From VYFG01 sp965248685 (GTDB lineage Bacteria; Pseudomonadota; Gammaproteobacteria; Arenicellales; Poriferihabitantaceae): a stretch of 64,000 bases of DNA. Below, one piece after another: positions 9,052 through 17,500 of this stretch. The stretch is from contig CBDFKC010000004.1 of assembly GCA_965248685.1 (NCBI GenBank), forward strand, positions 558,001-622,000. The letters run 5' to 3'. The translations under genes were made by a program, and so were the position numbers. The first letter of the stretch is position 1; each line of letters starts with the position of its first letter. The notes under the pieces are model-generated. The model was given only the letters and a program-made list of their open reading frames with translations, was not told the origin of the DNA and searched no databases.

Positions 9052-10518
9052 GTGATTAAGTTCTTGCTCAATAACGAACCGGTGGAACTGCAGCGGCATG
9101 CTGCCGATCAGACGCTGCTCGATTATCTGCGCTCGGATCAAAACCTGTGCGGGACCAAAGAGGGTTGCGCTTCCGGAGACTGTGGTGCCTGTACCGTGGT
9201 GGTTGCAAGTGCCAACGAACAAGGATTGCAGTATCGGTCAATCAATAGTTGCATCACCTTTCTTGGCGCGGTGCATGGTAAACAATTAATTACCGTAGAA
9301 CACCTTGAATCTAAGGACGGGTTGCACCCGGTGCAACAGGCCATGGTCGATTTGCATGGGTCTCAATGTGGATTTTGCACCCCTGGGTTTATCATGTCGA
9401 TGTTCGCCTTGTATAAAAATCAATCTGAGGTTGAATCCAGAGATGACCGGATAGAAGAGATCAACCAATACCTTGGCGGCAATCTGTGTCGCTGCACGGG
9501 CTATCGTCCAATCCAAGAAGCCGCATTGGCGTCGACGGATTACGTCGTACCAGACCAATTTAGTCAGAATGAAGTGGCAGTGTCGCGCCAACTGATATCA
9601 ATTGCCCAGGAAAAAGCACCTGCGCCTGATCCCACGGTTAAATTTCTTATCCCGGATTCTCTTGCCGCATTGGACGAAATGGTTTGGCAGAATCCTGAGG
9701 CTAAGTTGCTGGCAGGGGGCACTGACCTGGCCCTTGAAGTCACCCAGCAACTGAAATCCATCGAAAAAATTATTTTGTTGGAAAATGTCAGTGAGGTCAG
9801 CCAAATTATCCAACAGCCAGGCCAGGTAGAGATTGGAGCCGGGGTGTCCCTGACCGATTGCCTATCGCTGTTTCAACGGTCTTATCCCGGAATAAGCCAG
9901 CTTTTGCTGCGCTTTGGTTCGACTCAGGTCAGAAACCAGGGAACCATCGGCGGCAATGTTGCTAATGCTTCTCCCATCGGTGACCTGCCGCCAGTTCTAC
10001 TCGCTCTGGGCGCAGAATTGCGCCTGCAGAAAGCCGGGAAAGAGCGCGTGCTCCCCATCGAGGAATTCTTTCTGGACTATCGTCAAACCGCGCTGGAACC
10101 GGGAGAATTTATCACCGGGATCATCGTGCCAAATCCTCAGATAGACCAGATATTTAAGGTATACAAGATCAGTAAGCGACTCGACGATGATATTTCTGCG
10201 GTTTGCATGGCTGTGCAGATAACCTTGTCATCTCACTCCGGCAAAAAGCTTGTGGTTGAATCCTGTCGAATCGCATTCGGCGGTATGGCGGCAATCCCAA
10301 AACGCGCCGATAACTGCGAGCGGGTACTAACCGGATCGCTGCTGGATCAATCTTCGATTGATAAAGCCGTGCTGGCACTGAGCAACGACTTCGCGCCTAT
10401 CAGTGATGCCAGAGCGAGTGCTGAATATCGGGTCCGGGTAGCCGGTAATTTGTTCCAAAGGCTATTGCTCGAAATCACGTCTCCGGACATCGCTACCAGG
10501 GTGGAACATGTTGCATAA
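9052..10518 (+). CDS. xdhA: Xanthine dehydrogenase small subunit (2Fe-2S and FAD domains)
   Basis: Electron-transfer subunit of xanthine dehydrogenase, which oxidises hypoxanthine and xanthine to urate. The 488-residue protein has the plant-type 2Fe-2S cluster motif (Cys-Gly-Thr-Lys-Glu-Gly-Cys-x4-Cys-Gly-x-Cys, about residues 36-48), the second helical cluster motifs CGFCTPGF and NLCRCTGYRPI, and then the FAD domain with LLAGGTDLALEV and TIGGNVANASPIGD. Start is GTG 9052, 15 bases after the operator. It overlaps xdhB by 11 bases. Confidence 0.96.
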   Translation: MIKFLLNNEPVELQRHAADQTLLDYLRSDQNLCGTKEGCASGDCGACTVVVASANEQGLQYRSINSCITFLGAVHGKQLITVEHLESKDGLHPVQQAMVDLHGSQCGFCTPGFIMSMFALYKNQSEVESRDDRIEEINQYLGGNLCRCTGYRPIQEAALASTDYVVPDQFSQNEVAVSRQLISIAQEKAPAPDPTVKFLIPDSLAALDEMVWQNPEAKLLAGGTDLALEVTQQLKSIEKIILLENVSEVSQIIQQPGQVEIGAGVSLTDCLSLFQRSYPGISQLLLRFGSTQVRNQGTIGGNVANASPIGDLPPVLLALGAELRLQKAGKERVLPIEEFFLDYRQTALEPGEFITGIIVPNPQIDQIFKVYKISKRLDDDISAVCMAVQITLSSHSGKKLVVESCRIAFGGMAAIPKRADNCERVLTGSLLDQSSIDKAVLALSNDFAPISDARASAEYRVRVAGNLFQRLLLEITSPDIATRVEHVA

Positions 10519-12811
10519 CCGGTCCCAGGTCGGGGTCTCGCGAACCCATGACAGTGCGCGAAAACATGTCACCGGAGAGGCTGTCTACGTCGATGACCAG
10601 GCCGAGTATCGTGGACAACTGTATGCTTGCATCGGTGGTAGCAAGATTGCACATGGCCGTATTCTGAAGCTCGATTTACAGAGAGTTCGCGAGGCAGAGG
10701 GCGTTGTGGACGTTATTACCGCTTCCGACATTCCCGGAAAACTGGACATTGGCCCGGTATTTCCTGGGGATCCATTACTGGTGGAAGACCTCATTGAATT
10801 TGTCGGCCAACCATTGTTTGCGGTACTTGCGGAAAGCCATGAACTGGCGCGCAAAGCGACAGAATTTGCCGAAATTGAGTACCAGATTCTCGAACCGATA
10901 CTCGATCTCGATGAGGCCATCGCAAAACAATTCTACGTAAGGCCACCCCACCGAATGCAACGTGGAGATCCGGAAGCTGCGCTGGATGCAGCGACTCATC
11001 GATTCCAGGGTAGTCAGCGGATCGGCGGCCAGGAACATTTTTATCTGGAGGGCCAGGCTTCCATTGCGATACCAGAGGAAGACGGCGGGATAACCCTGCA
11101 TACCTCAACCCAGAATCCGACCGAATCCCAGAAACTGGTGGCCGAGGTATTGGATATCCCGATGAATAAGGTCAACGCGGTTACCCGCCGTATGGGAGGG
11201 GGATTCGGTGGAAAAGAAACCCATGCGGCACCCTGGGCTTGCATTGCTGCGATATTTGCTCGTCGTACCGGCCGTATAGTGGAATGCCGGCTGTCGCGCC
11301 GGGATGATATGGTGATGACCGGCAAGCGTCACGGGTTTTTCAATACCTATGACGTTGGCTTCACCCCTGATGGAAAAATTGATGCTATTCGCTATGTGCT
11401 GGCTGGGCAGTGTGGAAACTCTCCTGATCTGTCAGACGCGATTGTCGACCGTGCCATGTTTCATTGTGACAACGCCTATTACATCCCAGATATTGTGATT
11501 GACGGACTTCGCTGCAAGACCCATACGGTTTCCAACACCGCTTTTCGCGGTTTTGGCGGCCCCAAAGGCGTCATTGCCATGGAAGCGGTTATCGATGAAA
11601 TTGCGTTTAGCGTTAGCAAAGACCCATTGGAGATTCGAAAACTAAATCTCTACGATACCGCGGAGCGTAACCTGACCCCTTACCACCAGGAGATAGAAGA
11701 CTTTTCATTGCCCAGGATCATTGATCAGTTGGAAGCTGATTCTGACTACTGGGTTCGGCGGGACCAGATCAATGCGTTTAATGCCGCTAGCCCCGTCTTG
11801 AAGAAAGGGCTGGCACTTACCCCGATCAAGTTTGGCATTTCTTTTACGGTGTCTCATCTTAACCAGGCCGGGGCGCTGATACATCTTTATTCCGATGGCA
11901 GTATCCATCTGAACCATGGTGGAACCGAAATGGGTCAGGGTCTGATGACCAAAGTGGTGCAGATTGTCGCAGAAGAGTTTCAGGTTAATCCGGATCGGAT
12001 TATTGTGTCATCTACCAGAACCGATAAAGTACCGAATACCTCGCCGACGGCGGCGTCCTCCGGTACCGACATCAACGGCATGGCAGCGCTCAACGCGGCG
12101 CGAGAATTAAAACAGAGGCTGGTTTCCTTTCTTGCTAAAAAATACAATGCAAATGAATCTGAGGTCGTATTTGACAACGATCAGGTTGAAATAGGTACTC
12201 ATTTAATTTCATTCGAGCAAGTGACCAGGGAAGCCTGGTTGGGCCGTGTATCTCTATCCGCAACGGGTTTTTATAAAACCCCCAGAATTTACTATGACAG
12301 AGAAACTGCCACGGGCCACCCATTTTTTTACTTCGCCAATGGTGCAGCGGTTTCAGAAGTTATTATTGACAGTTTAACCGGTGAATCGAAACTATTACGC
12401 GCCGATATTCTTCACGATGTCGGTAATTCGATAAATCCCGCTCTCGACATTGGGCAAATTGAGGGTGCTTATATTCAGGGAGTGGGCTGGTTAACCAGTG
12501 AAGAACTGAAGTGGGATGAAACCGGCCGGCTGTTGACCGACGGCCCGGCAACCTACAAGATTCCAGCAATTTCGGATGCCCCCAGAATTTTTAACACGAA
12601 CCTTCTGGACAATGCGGCGAATACTGAGCCCACCGTTTTTCGCTCCAAAGCCGTGGGGGAGCCGCCGCTGATGCTGGGTATTTCCGCCTGGTGCGCGATC
12701 CGGGACGCGATTGGATCAACCGCAGGACACCGTTTGTTTCCCGAATTAAATGCGCCGGCTACTCCCGAGGAAATCCTGCGCTCAATAACGCTGTTGCACC
12801 AGGCCGACTGA
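10508..12811 (+). CDS. xdhB: Xanthine dehydrogenase molybdopterin-binding large subunit
   Basis: Catalytic molybdenum subunit (767 residues). It shows the family landmarks: GEAVYVDD near the N-terminus, the glycine-rich RMGGGFGGKETHA loop around residue 235, TAFRGFGGPKG around residue 345, HGGTEMGQGLMTK around residue 475, and the C-terminal KAVGEPPLMLG with the Gly-Glu-Pro-Pro that carries the catalytic glutamate. Length and landmarks are complete. It overlaps xdhA and is followed by xdhC after 11 bases, so the three form one transcription unit. Confidence 0.96.
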   Translation: MLHNRSQVGVSRTHDSARKHVTGEAVYVDDQAEYRGQLYACIGGSKIAHGRILKLDLQRVREAEGVVDVITASDIPGKLDIGPVFPGDPLLVEDLIEFVGQPLFAVLAESHELARKATEFAEIEYQILEPILDLDEAIAKQFYVRPPHRMQRGDPEAALDAATHRFQGSQRIGGQEHFYLEGQASIAIPEEDGGITLHTSTQNPTESQKLVAEVLDIPMNKVNAVTRRMGGGFGGKETHAAPWACIAAIFARRTGRIVECRLSRRDDMVMTGKRHGFFNTYDVGFTPDGKIDAIRYVLAGQCGNSPDLSDAIVDRAMFHCDNAYYIPDIVIDGLRCKTHTVSNTAFRGFGGPKGVIAMEAVIDEIAFSVSKDPLEIRKLNLYDTAERNLTPYHQEIEDFSLPRIIDQLEADSDYWVRRDQINAFNAASPVLKKGLALTPIKFGISFTVSHLNQAGALIHLYSDGSIHLNHGGTEMGQGLMTKVVQIVAEEFQVNPDRIIVSSTRTDKVPNTSPTAASSGTDINGMAALNAARELKQRLVSFLAKKYNANESEVVFDNDQVEIGTHLISFEQVTREAWLGRVSLSATGFYKTPRIYYDRETATGHPFFYFANGAAVSEVIIDSLTGESKLLRADILHDVGNSINPALDIGQIEGAYIQGVGWLTSEELKWDETGRLLTDGPATYKIPAISDAPRIFNTNLLDNAANTEPTVFRSKAVGEPPLMLGISAWCAIRDAIGSTAGHRLFPELNAPATPEEILRSITLLHQAD

Positions 12812-12822
12812 CCCAACTACCA

Positions 12823-13647
12823 ATGAATTGGGTAAATGCAATAGCCAATCTACAACGGCGTAACATTGGTTTTACCCTGGTTACGGTGCTGTCGACCCAG
12901 GGGTCCTCACCCCGTGGCGAGCAGTCCAAGATGGTGGTCAATGCAGATCAAGTTTATGACAGTATCGGCGGCGGTAATCTGGAATTCAAAGCCACGGCCT
13001 ATGCCCGGGAATTGCTACGCGTGAACCAGTCCGTTGTAGAACAACGGCAATACACACTTGGTAATGATCTCACCCAATGTTGTGGTGGGAAAGTTGAGTT
13101 GTTATATGAGTGTTTTCCGGCATGCGATTTTAATATTGTTTTATTTGGCGCCGGACATGTCGCCAGCGCGTTAACCCGGATACTGGGGCAAATTCCCTGT
13201 AGGGTTACTTGGATCGATTCCCGGCCAGAGTTGCTGGAACAAGCGGTAACCCAACTTGGAGAGGTGCCGAATATTCAACCCAGGGTGATGGTAAACCCGT
13301 TTGAAATGGTTGAACAATGTCCGGTTGATGCCTTCTATCTGATCGTGACCCACAGTCACGAAATCGATTTCGAATTGTGCGAAGCAATTCTGGCGCGTCA
13401 GGATATTGCGTACTGCGGATTAATTGGCTCTAAATCGAAGGCAGCGAAATTTCGCCAGCGACTGCGTCGCAAAGGCTATAAAAAGGATGAGATTGAACGG
13501 TTGACCTCGCCGGTTGGTCTTAATCTTGGTGCGGGTAAAACGCCTATGGAAGTGGCGGTATCAATATCATCTCAACTGCTGCAGAACTACTATGCCCAGA
13601 AAAATCAGCGAATTTCCCGACAGGATAATATTATTGAATTGGCTTGA
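12823..13647 (+). CDS. xdhC: Xanthine dehydrogenase accessory protein XdhC
   Basis: XdhC binds molybdenum cofactor, promotes its sulfuration and inserts it into XdhB. The 274-residue product carries the family motif Gln-Gly-Ser-Ser-Pro-Arg (around residues 28-33), a Cys-Cys-Gly-Gly motif near residue 88, and a C-terminal Rossmann-like domain with LFGAGHVA, IVTHSHEIDFEL and a GLIGSKSKAAKF segment. The frame is open from 12691, but that part overlaps xdhB; ATG 12823 gives MNWVNAIANLQRR, the normal N-terminus, 11 bases after the xdhB stop. Confidence 0.93.
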   Translation: MNWVNAIANLQRRNIGFTLVTVLSTQGSSPRGEQSKMVVNADQVYDSIGGGNLEFKATAYARELLRVNQSVVEQRQYTLGNDLTQCCGGKVELLYECFPACDFNIVLFGAGHVASALTRILGQIPCRVTWIDSRPELLEQAVTQLGEVPNIQPRVMVNPFEMVEQCPVDAFYLIVTHSHEIDFELCEAILARQDIAYCGLIGSKSKAAKFRQRLRRKGYKKDEIERLTSPVGLNLGAGKTPMEVAVSISSQLLQNYYAQKNQRISRQDNIIELA

Positions 13648-13724
13648 CCGATTCATCTGCTGGTTAAGTCGAAAGATCTGGTGAGTTCAACCGGTTTGCG
13701 GGTCCGGATGGTCAGTTGGGTCGA

Positions 13725-15023
13725 TCAGGATTTTTGATAGCGTTTCTCTCCCATAATCCAGGTTTCCCGGATTGCTCGATCATCGCCCAACATTTCCAAT
13801 ACGAAGAGTTTTTCCATCAAGTCTTTACAGCTTGCCATGCGAAACTGGATCAACGGGGTGGCGGTGTAATCGAGAACGATAAAATCAGCCTCTTTTCCGG
13901 TCTCAAAGTTACCAATTTTATTTTGTAGGTCGAGGGCGGTGGCGCCGCCCAGGGTCGCGAGGTACAGGGACTGGTAGGGAGACAGGTTCTGCCCCAACAG
14001 TTGCTGAACCTTATAAGCTTCGTTAATTGTACGCAGAATCGAGAAACTATCTCCGCCGCCGACATCCGTGCCCAGGCCAACATTGACATCGTGTGCCACC
14101 GCATCCTGATAACTAAACAGGCCGCTGCCGATAAACAGATTAGACATGGGACAATGGGCGACATTTGATCCGGTCCCGGAAAGTCGGCTCCACTCACTTT
14201 CCGAAAGATGAATGCTGTGGGCGAATACAGATCGGGGACCCAGTAAATTGTGCTGATCATAAACGTCGAGATAGTTTTGACTATTCGGGAAAAGCTCGGC
14301 AACCCATTCGCACTCTCTAGTGTTTTCCGACAGATGGGTATGTAGATGAACATCCGGAAATTCGTCTAATAACTTACCTGCTGCATTAAGTTGCTCTGGG
14401 CTGGAGGTCGGTGCAAAGCGTGGGGTGACGGCGTATCCGAGGCGTCCTTTGTTATGCCATTTCTCGATCAGTCGTCTGCTGTCCTGGTAGCTCGACTCCG
14501 GCGTGTCGATAATGTAGTCCGGTGCATTGCGGTCCATCATGACTTTGCCGCAAATCATTCGAAGGTTTTGTTGTTCGGCAACCTGGAAAAAAGCATCCGC
14601 GGATTCAGCATGAACGGTGCCAAACACTAACGCCGTGGTAGTGCCATTGCGGAGTAACTGTTCGAGAAAAAAAGTTGCCTGATCGAGACTGTGACGCGGA
14701 TCCGAAAACCGGCTTTCAGCAGGGAAAGTGTGCTGTTCCAGCCACTCAAGTAACTGGGCTCCATAGGCGGCGATTACCTCACACTGGGAAAAATGGACAT
14801 GGGTGTCAACCATTCCCGGAACGATCAAACTATTGGGATGATCGATAACCTTGAATTGACCCGGTATGCTCCCCAGTACCGAATCAGCCTCGCCCACGGT
14901 CTGCACCAGACCACCCTCTATTATCAGAACGCCATCTTCAAAGTACTCAATTACTTCCGCTCCGTGGTTCCCGGGGTTGCCGAGAAAATGTAGAATTTCC
15001 CCTCGATGCGCTTGTATAGACAT
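13725..15023 (-). CDS. guaD: Guanine deaminase
   Basis: Zinc amidohydrolase that converts guanine to xanthine and ammonia. The 432-residue protein has the zinc motif Asp-Thr-His-Val-His-Phe near residue 75, a conserved Gln at Glu-Gln-His-Thr-Phe-Pro-Ala-Glu, LHTHLSEN near 215, FAHSIHL near 250, AHCPMSNLF near 275 and GTDVGGGDS near 300, all in the order expected for GuaD and distinct from the 8-oxoguanine deaminase at 7564. It is transcribed leftward, divergent from uraD, and shares with it the operator region around 15147-15162. Confidence 0.94.
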   Translation of the reverse strand: MSIQAHRGEILHFLGNPGNHGAEVIEYFEDGVLIIEGGLVQTVGEADSVLGSIPGQFKVIDHPNSLIVPGMVDTHVHFSQCEVIAAYGAQLLEWLEQHTFPAESRFSDPRHSLDQATFFLEQLLRNGTTTALVFGTVHAESADAFFQVAEQQNLRMICGKVMMDRNAPDYIIDTPESSYQDSRRLIEKWHNKGRLGYAVTPRFAPTSSPEQLNAAGKLLDEFPDVHLHTHLSENTRECEWVAELFPNSQNYLDVYDQHNLLGPRSVFAHSIHLSESEWSRLSGTGSNVAHCPMSNLFIGSGLFSYQDAVAHDVNVGLGTDVGGGDSFSILRTINEAYKVQQLLGQNLSPYQSLYLATLGGATALDLQNKIGNFETGKEADFIVLDYTATPLIQFRMASCKDLMEKLFVLEMLGDDRAIRETWIMGEKRYQKS

Positions 15024-15146
15024 GAAAGAAATTACCTAGCCTAGGGAAATTGCTCTATATTGCCGCGTTGAAAGCCTCGGCTGTTTGAGAAAAAATGACA
15101 TCAGGATTTCTGAACCTGTTGATATCAGGCAATTATAGACAAAAAC

Positions 15147-15175
15147 TTGACCAAATGGTCAAACTTTTCCATAAT
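15147..15175 (+). promoter_or_regulatory. RutR-type operator overlapping a sigma70-like promoter (uraD, guaD)
   Basis: TTGACCAAATGGTCAA at 15147-15162 agrees with the RutR consensus I recall at every specified position. Its first half, TTGACC, doubles as a -35 element with CATAAT at 15170-15175 after 17 bases, so repressor and RNA polymerase would compete. This promoter faces uraD (GTG at 15210); the same site lies 124 bases upstream of guaD on the other strand and may control it too. Confidence 0.8.
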
Positions 15176-15209
15176 CCTCCATTGTTAACAATCAACCATT
15201 ATCCCAGCG

Positions 15210-15737
15210 GTGAATCTTTCCGATTTCAATGAACAAAATCCTGCGGAGTCCCACGCATTAATGCGCCAATGCTGTACTGCGACAGACTGGATTGATCGCG
15301 TGGTTGAAAAGCGCCCCTATCAGTCGGTTGATAATTTAATTACCCAGGCTGGAGAAATCTGGGCGACCATGCATGAGGATGATTTGATACAAGCGTTTGA
15401 GGGGCATCCAAAAATTGGAGATCCGGCTTCCCTTAAGGAAAAATTCCGCGCTACCTTGAACGTCGCCACTAACGAACAATCCGGCGTAAATCAGGCGGAT
15501 GAACAAGTTCTGGAGCAACTGGCGAAATTCAATCAAGCCTATCTGGAAAAGTTTGGTTTTATATATATTATTTGCGCCAGCGAAAAATCGGCGGAATACA
15601 TGCTTTCCAACATACGACAAAGAGTAGAAAACTCCCGTGGAGCAGAGCTTGTCACGGCGGCTAGGGAACAATGGAAAATTACCACCATTCGTCTTAACAA
15701 TATTTTTTCTCAGGAAAATTGTGCGAGGTCGCAATGA
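15210..15737 (+). CDS. uraD: 2-oxo-4-hydroxy-4-carboxy-5-ureidoimidazoline (OHCU) decarboxylase
   Basis: UraD decarboxylates OHCU to S-allantoin, the last step of urate breakdown before the allantoin genes. The 175-residue protein matches the family in length and in GHPKIGD (around residues 68-74, with the catalytic His), the preceding Ala-Phe-Glu, the Leu-x-x-Phe-Asn-x-x-Tyr segment and the later KFGFIYIICASEKS. Start is GTG 15210; there is no nearer in-frame ATG before the conserved region. Its TGA overlaps the uraH ATG (ATGA). Confidence 0.92.
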   Translation: MNLSDFNEQNPAESHALMRQCCTATDWIDRVVEKRPYQSVDNLITQAGEIWATMHEDDLIQAFEGHPKIGDPASLKEKFRATLNVATNEQSGVNQADEQVLEQLAKFNQAYLEKFGFIYIICASEKSAEYMLSNIRQRVENSRGAELVTAAREQWKITTIRLNNIFSQENCARSQ

Positions 15738-16072
15738 GTCAAATTACAACCCATATACTTGATACCTCTCTGGGTAAGCCCGCAGCCTCGGTTGAGGTGG
15801 AATTACACCAACTACACGACAATCAATGGCGTCAGATAGCGAGTGACGAAACCAATCAGGATGGCCGGGTCGGCGATTGGCTTGGTGACGGGAACCTAAC
15901 CGCGGGGCAGTATCGGTTGGTGTTCCAGGTAGGTGATTATTTTGCTCGGGCAGGAAGGGATACGTTTTATCCCCATATCGAAATTGTATTCCAAATTGGC
16001 GATGACGGTCAGCACTACCACGTTCCGTTGTTGCTAAATCCCTATGGCTATTCCACTTATCGTGGCAGCTAA
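15734..16072 (+). CDS. uraH: 5-hydroxyisourate hydrolase (transthyretin-like)
   Basis: UraH hydrolyses the 5-hydroxyisourate made by PuuD to OHCU. The 112-residue product starts at ATG 15734 with SQITTHILDTSLGKPA, carries the conserved N-terminal His and ends in Tyr-Arg-Gly-Ser, the C-terminal tetrapeptide that marks HIU hydrolases and separates them from transthyretin. No signal peptide, so it acts in the cytoplasm. Coupled to uraD by a four-base overlap. The frame extends upstream to 15719 but that part lies in uraD. Confidence 0.94.
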   Translation: MSQITTHILDTSLGKPAASVEVELHQLHDNQWRQIASDETNQDGRVGDWLGDGNLTAGQYRLVFQVGDYFARAGRDTFYPHIEIVFQIGDDGQHYHVPLLLNPYGYSTYRGS

Positions 16073-16259
16073 ATTCGTTAAATTAGGTGAATTCATTAAC
16101 GACAAATATTGAAACACGAGCTAACAATTTGTTTTGTCGGAAAACACTATTTTTCGGCCCCGATAGGTTGGTCGTTGGCAATTTTGCTACAATCTGTCGA
16201 CGGGCTCCCATCCCCCTCTCATCATTATATTTATCACGCTCAGTGGAGTTATTAAAGCT

Positions 16260-17333
16260 ATGCAAAAAAGAACATTTGTAAAATCTCTGGCCGGGGCAGT
16301 TTTGTCTGCCGGCCTGATTGTTGGCAGCGCCAATGCCGCAGATACCAAAGTTGGATTTGTTTACGTTGGTCCCGTCGGTGACCACGGATGGACCTATCGT
16401 CATGACAAAGGGCGCCAGACCGTGGAGCAGGAGTTGAATGTCGAAACAACGTTTGTAGAAAGCGTTGCCGAAGGTGCGGATGCCGAGCGCGTGATCCGAA
16501 CCCTCGCGACAAGCGGTCATACTGTTATTTTTACCACTTCATTTGGATATATGAATCCGACCCTCAAGGTCGCCAAACAATTTCCCGATATCAAGTTTGA
16601 ACACGCTACCGGATACAAACGCGCTGATAATGTCAGCACATACTCTGGTCGTTTTTACGAAGGACGGGCTGTGCTTGGGACGATTGCAGGTCACATGTCC
16701 AAATCCGGCGTAGTGGGTTATATCGCTTCGTTTCCTATTCCGGAAGTGATCCGGGGAATTAATGCCTTTACCATCGCCATGCGTAAGATTAATCCTGACG
16801 CGACGGTGAAAGTGGTCTGGGTTAATTCCTGGTATGACCCGGGTAAGGAAGGCGATGCTGCCAAGGCTTTGATTGATCAGGGCGCTGACATCATTACCCA
16901 GCACACCGACTCTCCCGCACCTTTACAGGTTGCCGAGCAACGTGGTGTCTATGCCTTTGGCCAGGCCTCAGATATGACGGCGTTCGCGCCTAAAGCGCAA
17001 CTTACTGCGATCATTGATAACTGGGGTCCCTACTATACCGCCAGGGTAAAGGCAGCGATGGATGGAAGCTGGAGTTCGGTTGATACTTGGGACGGTCTAA
17101 AGCCTGGAATGGTGGAAATGGCACCATATAATGATGCGGTCCCAGCCGAGGTACAAGCCGCGGCGGAAAGTGTCCGCATGGGGATTCTCGATGGAAGCAT
17201 GCATGCTTTCCAGGGACCGATTAAAAACCAGGCCGGTGAAATGGTGGTTGGTGAAGGGGAATCGATTGATGATGGCACCCTGCTTGGTATGAATTTTTAT
17301 GTCGAAGGGGTACAGGGCGATATACCTCAGTAA
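16260..17333 (+). CDS. BMP-family ABC transporter solute-binding protein (purine/nucleoside)
   Basis: Periplasmic binding protein (357 residues) of the BMP/PnrA family. A signal peptide covers about residues 1-27, with a Lys-Arg start, a hydrophobic core and an Ala-Asn-Ala cleavage region. The mature protein starts with TKVGFVYVGPVGDHGWTY and contains Arg-Val-Ile-Arg-Thr-Leu-Ala and FTTSFGYMNP, usual for this family. It is the natural partner of the permeases and ATPase at 3907-7458 although it is 9 kb away and on the other strand. It has its own 187-base upstream region, in which I find no clear RutR palindrome, and a strong terminator downstream. Confidence 0.9.
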   Translation: MQKRTFVKSLAGAVLSAGLIVGSANAADTKVGFVYVGPVGDHGWTYRHDKGRQTVEQELNVETTFVESVAEGADAERVIRTLATSGHTVIFTTSFGYMNPTLKVAKQFPDIKFEHATGYKRADNVSTYSGRFYEGRAVLGTIAGHMSKSGVVGYIASFPIPEVIRGINAFTIAMRKINPDATVKVVWVNSWYDPGKEGDAAKALIDQGADIITQHTDSPAPLQVAEQRGVYAFGQASDMTAFAPKAQLTAIIDNWGPYYTARVKAAMDGSWSSVDTWDGLKPGMVEMAPYNDAVPAEVQAAAESVRMGILDGSMHAFQGPIKNQAGEMVVGEGESIDDGTLLGMNFYVEGVQGDIPQ

Positions 17334-17352
17334 TAGTTGGATGTTTGACGAG

Positions 17353-17379
17353 AAAAGCCCCTTTCCGGGGCTTTTTTTT
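17353..17379 (+). terminator. Rho-independent terminator after the BMP binding-protein gene
   Basis: A perfect nine-base stem, AAAAGCCCC at 17353-17361 and GGGGCTTTT at 17367-17375, with a five-base loop, runs into eight consecutive T (17372-17379). It begins 20 bases after the stop codon and closes the purine island on the right. Confidence 0.9.
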
Positions 17380-17500
17380 GGAAAAAAAATTATTCAAGCA
17401 ATCCAATTGCCTTGGCATGCCATTAAACGTGGGTGCACACGGTCTCATCATTGAAAATCCAATTCGTCCGGTGGGACATGTTGACAGTGACCAGTCCGGT

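Noticed and set aside
16168..16173. TTGGTC upstream of the BMP binding-protein gene as a fourth RutR-type site
   Set aside because: Only one half-site is present; the following bases do not complete the palindrome.
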